Shown in pieces: positions 59,298 through 64,000 of a stretch of 64,000 nt of DNA. The DNA is from Chryseobacterium pennae (GTDB lineage: Bacteria > Bacteroidota > Bacteroidia > Flavobacteriales > Weeksellaceae). The stretch spans positions 1 through 64,000 of the forward strand of contig NZ_QNVT01000023.1 in NCBI RefSeq assembly GCF_003385515.1, read 5' to 3'. A program made the translations under genes and the position numbers. Position 1 is the first letter of the stretch; each line of letters opens with the position of its first letter. The notes beneath the pieces were generated by a model. The model was not told the DNA's origin. It saw only the letters and a program-made list of their open reading frames with translations, and made no database searches.

Positions 59298-59717
59298 ATG
59301 TATTCAATATCAAAAAAAATAAGAATTGGTAAAAAAGCCCTGCTCAAGAAAGACAGGTTCATTAATGACGAAGTAATTCCGGCAGCCATAACCCAGTTTG
59401 CCTGCTGTGAATGTAGTCATGAAAATTCAATTGAAATCACTCCCTATCAGTCAGGTTTTCCGATCATGAAAATCTACCATGAAGATCTGGTAGCATCAAA
59501 ATCAGAACTGTTAAAAATGGGAATGGTTACCGAAACTTCACAGAGAATGCAACATTATGGAGAATTAACAGTAAATGATCTGCCTACATTATACTTCGGA
59601 ACCTCCTGCACATCCTGCAGCACAAACTATATTTGTATATTTAGCTATGGAGAAAAACAGCCAGGTTTAGAAATATTAAATATCTCCGGAATTTGGGAAT
59701 ATCAGGAATTGGAATAA
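59298..59717 (+). CDS. Cysteine-rich small protein, possible immunity partner of TNT lipoprotein
   Basis: 139 residues, no signal peptide, basic N-terminus. Two cysteine pairs, CCEC (36-39) and CTSC (104-107), could form a zinc ribbon; the C-terminus GLEILNISGIWEYQELE is acidic. Not a family I recognise. It lies 14 nt after the TNT-domain gene on the same strand and shares its terminator at 59754. Toxin genes with such domains usually have an immunity gene directly downstream, so that role is inferred from position only. Confidence 0.65.
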   Translation: MYSISKKIRIGKKALLKKDRFINDEVIPAAITQFACCECSHENSIEITPYQSGFPIMKIYHEDLVASKSELLKMGMVTETSQRMQHYGELTVNDLPTLYFGTSCTSCSTNYICIFSYGEKQPGLEILNISGIWEYQELE

Positions 59718-59753
59718 TTAAAATTGAATACCACCAATAGATTTTAAATAAGG

Positions 59754-59780
59754 ACCACAGCTTTAGAGTTGTGGTTTTTT
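59754..59780 (+). terminator. Terminator of TNT/partner operon
   Basis: ACCACAGCT (59754-59762) pairs with AGTTGTGGT (59767-59775), one wobble, followed by Ts. Confidence 0.8.
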
Positions 59781-59960
59781 GTATCGTATTAAAAATTACT
59801 GACACTTAAAATTTTCCAAAACCATTTAAAAACATAAACATCTGTGAAAATCTACGTCATCTGTGGTCTAGAAACCTATTTCAACCCAGCATTTCTTCTA
59901 TTTTCCCTTCATTCATGATATTTTGTGAAAGTTTACTTTATGAGTTTACAATTCGTTTTT

Positions 59961-59968
59961 TATCTTTG
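59961..59968 (+). promoter_or_regulatory. -7 box TATCTTTG for MazG-like gene
   Basis: Exact TAnnTTTG match 19 nt before the ATG at 59987. Confidence 0.6.
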
Positions 59969-59986
59969 TGGTAAATAAAAAATTTC

Positions 59987-60454
59987 ATGGATAAAATTGA
60001 TAGTTTGAACCAAGTAGCAGAATTCCATACTACTTTCAAAGCCCCTATTCTAGACACCCCACAAATTCCTTCTCCGGAAAGATGCAATCTTAGAGTAGAA
60101 CTTCTACAGGAAGAACTTAATGAACTGAAACAAGCGATTGCCGACAATAATATTGTAGAAATTGCAGATGCTCTTTGTGATTTACAGTATGTTTTAAGTG
60201 GTGCTGTACTGGAATTCGGACTTGGCAACAAATTTGTAGAGCTATTCAACGAAGTTCAGCGTTCTAATATGTCTAAAGCATGTGATAATGAGGAACAGGC
60301 TAATGAAACCGTTGAATTCTATAAAGAAAAGGACGTAGAATCTTTTTATGAGAAATCTGGTGAAAAGTTCAATGTGTACAGAAAAGCAGATCATAAAGTA
60401 TTAAAAAACAAATACTACTCTCCTGCTGATCTAAAGTCAATTATTGAGAAATAA
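59987..60454 (+). CDS. MazG/HisE-like nucleoside triphosphate pyrophosphohydrolase
   Basis: 155 residues, all-alpha NTP pyrophosphatase. The metal motif ExxE-n-ExxD is present: E43/E46 in QEELNELKQ and E58/D61 in VEIADALCD. The later DLQYVLSGAVLEFGLG completes the helix bundle. Such enzymes hydrolyse non-canonical or excess NTPs (house-cleaning) or phosphoribosyl-ATP. The C-terminal half (YKEKDVESFYEKSGEKFNVY) is typical of the Bacteroidetes form. It is first in a run of four close genes to 61822. Confidence 0.85.
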   Translation: MDKIDSLNQVAEFHTTFKAPILDTPQIPSPERCNLRVELLQEELNELKQAIADNNIVEIADALCDLQYVLSGAVLEFGLGNKFVELFNEVQRSNMSKACDNEEQANETVEFYKEKDVESFYEKSGEKFNVYRKADHKVLKNKYYSPADLKSIIEK

Positions 60455-60457
60455 AAT

Positions 60458-61021
60458 ATGAAAAAATTTATTACAAATATTGTTGCCGCTTCAAGTTTAT
60501 TTTTAGCTACCCAAGAGCTTAGTGCTCAGAAAGTAGTGGTTAACCGCGAAGTCACCACCGAAAAAGATGGCAAAATGCTTCTGGGACATCAGTTGAAGGG
60601 ACAGTTTTTGAAAGCTCCTTATGCTGACTGGTATGTAAAAGAGCATGATGAATATGCTTTGGACCAGAAGGCAGTCAGTGAACTGAGAAAGGAAAGGCTG
60701 GGATCTTATGATATCATAGTTTTCATGGGAACCTGGTGTGAAGACAGTCACAGAGATTTTCCAAGACTGATGAAAATTCTGGAAGATATAAGCTATCCTG
60801 AAAGCAAGCTGACCATTATCGCTGTTAACCGTAAAAAAGAATCTCCTAGTGGAGACGAATCTCTTTATAACATCCAGAAAGTTCCTACCATTATCCTGAA
60901 AAGATATGGAAAAGAAGTAGGTAGAATTGTAGAAATGCCTACCAGTGGATATATTGAAAGAGATTTAGCTGAAATTCTGAAAAAGAATGACTCCTCTATA
61001 ATTAAAGAAATTTTTAAATAG
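60458..61021 (+). CDS. Secreted thioredoxin-like protein
   Basis: 187 residues. A signal peptide (hydrophobic about 6-17, ending LSAQ) and a thioredoxin fold: IVFMGTWCEDSHRDFPRL with Cys94 but Asp-Ser where the second cysteine should be (WCEDS), then VPTIILKRYGKEVGRI with the cis-Pro. It is therefore a monothiol relative and unlikely to act as a standard dithiol oxidoreductase. It lies 3 nt after the MazG-like gene. Confidence 0.8.
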   Translation: MKKFITNIVAASSLFLATQELSAQKVVVNREVTTEKDGKMLLGHQLKGQFLKAPYADWYVKEHDEYALDQKAVSELRKERLGSYDIIVFMGTWCEDSHRDFPRLMKILEDISYPESKLTIIAVNRKKESPSGDESLYNIQKVPTIILKRYGKEVGRIVEMPTSGYIERDLAEILKKNDSSIIKEIFK

Positions 61022-61023
61022 AT

Positions 61024-61629
61024 TTGAGAAATTATAAACCAATTTTATCGTTTGCAGCGGGGGCCGGTGTTATGGTTCTTCTGTTTTTTGGGCTTAAATC
61101 CTGTCTTAATCTTGGTAAGAAAACGGAAAAGTCAGATTATTATATCCTGACCAACCAGATCTCCAAAATGAATAAGATGGTGGTGATAGAACAGAACAAT
61201 TCCAGCATGCAGAAAACCAAAATGGGCTATGAATTCATGGGTAAAGAGGTTTCCAGTAACAGTATTATTACCTTTACAAAAACCAATGCACAGGTTTCTT
61301 ATGATCTGAATAAAATGAAGATTGAAGTAGACTCCATCAACAAGAAGCTGGTCATCACTGAACTTCCTGATGCAGACATCAGGATTACACCCAGTGTTGA
61401 AATTCAATCCCTGGATGATTCCTTTTTTAATAGAATTTCTGAGAAGGATATTAAAAATGTAACGGCAAAAGCTAAGGAAACAGCAACTAAATCTATTGAT
61501 CAGAACCAGTTGAGAACTGAAGGACGAAAGCAATTGATGGAAAATCTTGATAATATTTTTGTTTTGGCAAAGGCTTTGAATTATACTATAGAAGATAAGA
61601 CCGGAAAGATCGGTATTCTTGGACTCTAA
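61024..61629 (+). CDS. DUF4230 membrane-anchored protein
   Basis: 201 residues. One N-terminal membrane segment (about 8-25, LSFAAGAGVMVLLFFGLK) and a DUF4230-type extracytoplasmic domain with NQISKMNKMVVIEQN, VSYDLNKMKIEVDS and AKETATKSID. Function unknown. The start is TTG at 61024, 2 nt after the previous stop; the only close ATG choices are internal and would remove the anchor. Confidence 0.8.
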   Translation: MRNYKPILSFAAGAGVMVLLFFGLKSCLNLGKKTEKSDYYILTNQISKMNKMVVIEQNNSSMQKTKMGYEFMGKEVSSNSIITFTKTNAQVSYDLNKMKIEVDSINKKLVITELPDADIRITPSVEIQSLDDSFFNRISEKDIKNVTAKAKETATKSIDQNQLRTEGRKQLMENLDNIFVLAKALNYTIEDKTGKIGILGL

Positions 61630-61642
61630 AAATAATTCAGCA

Positions 61643-61822
61643 ATGGACTCAAAAGGAAATAACAAGAAAAAGGAATCTGCCAATACCGCAGAAACCCAAA
61701 AGCAAAATCAGGATTTCCAGAATATTCCTGCTTCATCGAAAAAGGTTAATCCCCCTGATATCGACAAGGAAGACATTCAAAAAGCTTCCAAAAACAAATC
61801 AGGAAAAACGGATAATACATAA
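61643..61822 (+). CDS. Small charged hypothetical protein
   Basis: About 59 residues from the ATG at 61643; an earlier ATG at 61619 overlaps the DUF4230 gene by 11 nt and is also possible. Lys/Asn/Gln/Ser-rich, no hydrophobic segment, surely disordered. It ends the operon. Composition alone does not prove that it is translated. Confidence 0.4.
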   Translation: MDSKGNNKKKESANTAETQKQNQDFQNIPASSKKVNPPDIDKEDIQKASKNKSGKTDNT

Positions 61823-61865
61823 GAGTAAAAAAACTGTTAAGGTTTAAATATTTCAGAAATAAAAC

Positions 61866-61899
61866 GAAAGGATCTGTCTCATAAGAGGCAGATCCTTTC
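61866..61899. terminator. Bidirectional terminator, 15-bp stem
   Basis: GAAAGGATCTGTCTC (61866-61880) pairs with GAGGCAGATCCTTTC (61885-61899), loop ATAA, one wobble. It separates converging units. Confidence 0.88.
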
Positions 61900-61935
61900 T
61901 TCTAACTATCTATCTAAGTGAACCTTCACATATAA

Positions 61936-63060
61936 CTACACAATGGTAGATTTTCCAATTTTTACATTTTCAAAATTATAATAGGACTTCTCCGAATACC
62001 TGATATGATCCGCAATAAAGCTTCCCACTTCACTGGTAGAATAATATTGTTTGGTATTAAGATCTATCGTCACATATTTATTTTCGATCGCATACTCTAC
62101 AGACTGCCTCAGTTTGTTGGCGGCAGACTGTAATCCAAGATGATCCAGCATCATTGCCACACTTAAAATAGAAGCAATAGGGTTGGCAATTCCTTTTCCT
62201 TTTGCCTGTGGATAAGAACCGTGAATAGGCTCAAACAATGCATTATTCTCTCCTACTGATGCCGACGGAAGCAATCCGATAGACCCTCCAATCACACTGG
62301 CTTCATCAGAAATAATATCCCCAAACATATTCTCCGTTAAAATAACATCAAACTGCTTTGGATTAAGGATCAACTGCATGGCTGCATTATCTACAAACAT
62401 ATAATCTAACTGTACATCCGGATATTCAGAAGCAATTTCCTGGCAGATCTTTCTCCATAATCTGGAAGTATCTAAAACATTAGCTTTATCTATTAAAGTC
62501 AGTTTTTTATTTCTTTTCTGTGCTTCCTGAAATGCCATATGGGCAATAGGAAGAATATCTTCTCTGCTGTACCTGCATATATCATAAGCATATGCTCCTT
62601 CCGGATCAGTAAATTTTTCTCCGAAGTAAATCCCGCTTACAAGTTCTCTGAAAATCTGAATATCCGCACCTTCAATGATCTCTCTTTTAAGCGGACTTTT
62701 TTCAATCAGAGAAGCATATGTTTTTAAAGGACGGATGTTGGCAAATAATCCTAATTCCTTACGAAGTCTCAATAGCCCCTGCTCCGGTCTTATCTTGGAA
62801 TCAGGATTATTGTCAAATACAGGATCTCCTATCGCTCCGAAAAGCACAGCATCAGATTCCTTACAGATCTTAAGGGTTTCTTCCGGTAAGGGATCTCCTG
62901 TTTTAAAAATAGCCTCTGCTCCTATCAACCCGTAATCAAAGTGGAATTTATATTGGAAAGCTTCAGCAATCACATCCAAAATCTTGATGCTTTCACTGAT
63001 GATTTCAGGGCCAATTCCGTCTCCGGGAAGTACTGCGATTTTAAAATAATTGTTGCTCAT
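61936..63060 (-). CDS. leuB: 3-isopropylmalate dehydrogenase
   Basis: 374 residues, a full-length decarboxylating dehydrogenase. LPGDGIGPEI at 12-21, RPEQGLLRLRKELGLFANIRP and EPIHGSYPQAKGKGIANP (substrate and NAD blocks) are diagnostic. It makes 2-ketoisocaproate in leucine synthesis. Its start overlaps the end of leuD by 20 nt, so the two are translationally coupled. It is last of the leuC-leuD-leuB order on the minus strand. Confidence 0.95.
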   Translation of the reverse strand: MSNNYFKIAVLPGDGIGPEIISESIKILDVIAEAFQYKFHFDYGLIGAEAIFKTGDPLPEETLKICKESDAVLFGAIGDPVFDNNPDSKIRPEQGLLRLRKELGLFANIRPLKTYASLIEKSPLKREIIEGADIQIFRELVSGIYFGEKFTDPEGAYAYDICRYSREDILPIAHMAFQEAQKRNKKLTLIDKANVLDTSRLWRKICQEIASEYPDVQLDYMFVDNAAMQLILNPKQFDVILTENMFGDIISDEASVIGGSIGLLPSASVGENNALFEPIHGSYPQAKGKGIANPIASILSVAMMLDHLGLQSAANKLRQSVEYAIENKYVTIDLNTKQYYSTSEVGSFIADHIRYSEKSYYNFENVKIGKSTIV

Positions 63061-63649
63061 TTTTTTTCTGTGTCTTTAGTTCAAATTCTGCGATCGCCTT
63101 TTTTTTGCTGATTAAAAAATCAATATCGTCATAGCCATTCATAAGGCATATTTTTTTATAAGAATCAAGTTCAAAAGTTTCTGTGGTATCTTTGAAACTG
63201 ATAGATTGCAATTCTACATCAATAGCAATTTCATTATCCGGATTTTCATTGATTCCTTCTAAAATTTCCTTTAAGAATTCTTCAGAAACTTTTACCGGAA
63301 GAAGGCCGTTATTTAAAGCATTTCCTTTAAAAATGTCAGCAAAATAACTGGAAATAATAACCTTGAATCCATAATCCGTTAATGCCCATGCGGCATGCTC
63401 CCGACTGCTTCCACATCCGAAATTATTTCCTGCTACTAAAATCTTGCCACTGAATTTTGGATTGTTCAGTACAAAATCAGGATTAGGCTCATGGGTGTGA
63501 ATATTGTATCTCCAATCTCTGAACAGATTTTCTCCAAAACCTTTTCTGTCAATACTTTTTAGGAATCTTGCAGGGATAATCTGATCTGTATCTATGTTTT
63601 CTGCCGGCAATGGAACTGCACTGGATTTTATAATAACTAATTTTTGCAT
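63041..63649 (-). CDS. leuD: 3-isopropylmalate dehydratase small subunit
   Basis: 202 residues, the normal size. NIDTDQIIPARFLK, GKILVAGNNFGCGSSREHA and VIISSYFADIFKGNALNNG are the small-subunit motifs. It works with LeuC, whose end lies 7 nt upstream on the same strand, to isomerise isopropylmalate. Confidence 0.95.
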   Translation of the reverse strand: MQKLVIIKSSAVPLPAENIDTDQIIPARFLKSIDRKGFGENLFRDWRYNIHTHEPNPDFVLNNPKFSGKILVAGNNFGCGSSREHAAWALTDYGFKVIISSYFADIFKGNALNNGLLPVKVSEEFLKEILEGINENPDNEIAIDVELQSISFKDTTETFELDSYKKICLMNGYDDIDFLISKKKAIAEFELKTQKKNEQQLF

Positions 63650-63656
63650 GTAATTT

Positions 63657-64000
63657 TTAATTTAAACTTTCAAAAGCTGAAATTCTACCTTCTATTGCGG
63701 CTTTCGCTGCAGTAAGCGGACTTGCCAGAATTGTTCTGGAACCTTGCCCCTGTCTTCCTTCAAAATTTCTGTTTGAAGTAGAGACACAATACTCTCCCTC
63801 CGGAATTTTATCATCGTTCATGGCCAGGCAAGCAGAGCATCCGGGCTGGCGGATCTGGAATCCCGCATCATTAAAGATTTTGTCAAGTCCTTCCTCATAG
63901 ATCTGTTTTACAACCTGCTGAGAACCGGGAACAATTAATGCTTTTACAGCATCAGATTTGCTTTTCCCTTTGATATATTGAGCTGCGGATCTAAAATCTT
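63657..64000 (-). CDS. leuC: 3-isopropylmalate dehydratase large subunit, 3' end only
   Basis: The minus strand ends with about 114 residues in frame, finishing SPLTAAKAAIEGRISAFESLN and stop TAA at 63659-63657. Upstream in this frame the text gives the conserved Cys-containing aconitase C-terminal region. The gene runs beyond the window edge at 64000. Confidence 0.88.
   Translation of the reverse strand, partial: DFRSAAQYIKGKSKSDAVKALIVPGSQQVVKQIYEEGLDKIFNDAGFQIRQPGCSACLAMNDDKIPEGEYCVSTSNRNFEGRQGQGSRTILASPLTAAKAAIEGRISAFESLN

Overview
The window reads as chromosomal DNA of a flavobacterium of the Chryseobacterium/Weeksellaceae type. The evidence is AT-rich sequence, secreted proteins ending in type IX secretion (T9SS) sorting domains, many promoters with the Bacteroidetes -7 box TAnnTTTG, bacillithiol-associated genes, and dispersed intergenic repeats. 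The repeats resemble ones I associate with Chryseobacterium, but that is recollection and was not searched. I see no rRNA, tRNA, CRISPR array, insertion sequence or prophage.

Layout. 0.3-2.8 kb: AraC regulator and S41 peptidase. 3.3-9.8 kb: a complete ligase-associated DNA repair cassette (MBL-fold exonuclease, ATP-dependent ligase, Lhr-type helicase, PdeM nuclease) with phosphoglycerate mutase gpmA inserted. 9.9-14.9 kb: two DUF4468 proteins, two small related secreted proteins, nitrilase plus AraC regulator, a flavin-binding stress protein. 14.7-25.4 kb: a regulator-rich stretch with two MocR-type regulators, each divergent from a target (cupin/DapA-like/thioredoxin-like; EamA exporter), a secreted flavodoxin-RidA fusion divergent from an AraC gene, a CinA domain and two tandem Crp/Fnr genes. 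25.6-27.6 kb: a tightly packed four-gene unit with bacillithiol-linked YfiT/BstA and YtxJ proteins. 27.7-33.8 kb: DEAD helicase, pncA, SGNH esterase with TetR, pseudouridine synthase, aroB. 33.9-40.1 kb: a surface-type S74 protein and four tandem outer-membrane beta-barrel genes. 40.2-47.5 kb: GDPD, purF, purC, DUF3307, SatD, and a frameshifted secreted endonuclease. 47.6-57.3 kb: acyl-CoA dehydrogenase, DinB protein and three tandem T9SS metallopeptidases. 57.4-61.8 kb: methyltransferase, a TNT-type toxin-like lipoprotein with a cysteine-rich partner, and a MazG-like/thioredoxin-like/DUF4230 run. 61.9-64 kb: leuB, leuD and the 3' end of leuC.

The strongest unexplained signals are these. (1) All four beta-barrel genes have a match to a sigma-54 (RpoN) -24/-12 promoter with exact GG-N10-GC/GA spacing, and a fifth such promoter at 38016 leads to no gene but to a strong hairpin about 200 nt later, which suggests a sigma-54-dependent small RNA or a vanished fifth gene. 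(2) A TNT-like NAD-glycohydrolase lipoprotein sits 14 nt before a small CxxC-rich protein that may be its immunity factor. (3) SatD has cyclase-like motifs plus an HTH, sits under two perfect TATAAG-N8-CTTATA operators, and runs with a membrane protein towards purC/purF. (4) The secreted endonuclease loses its T9SS tail through a +1 shift at TTT-TAG-T.

All functions are assigned by reading motifs; no search was run.
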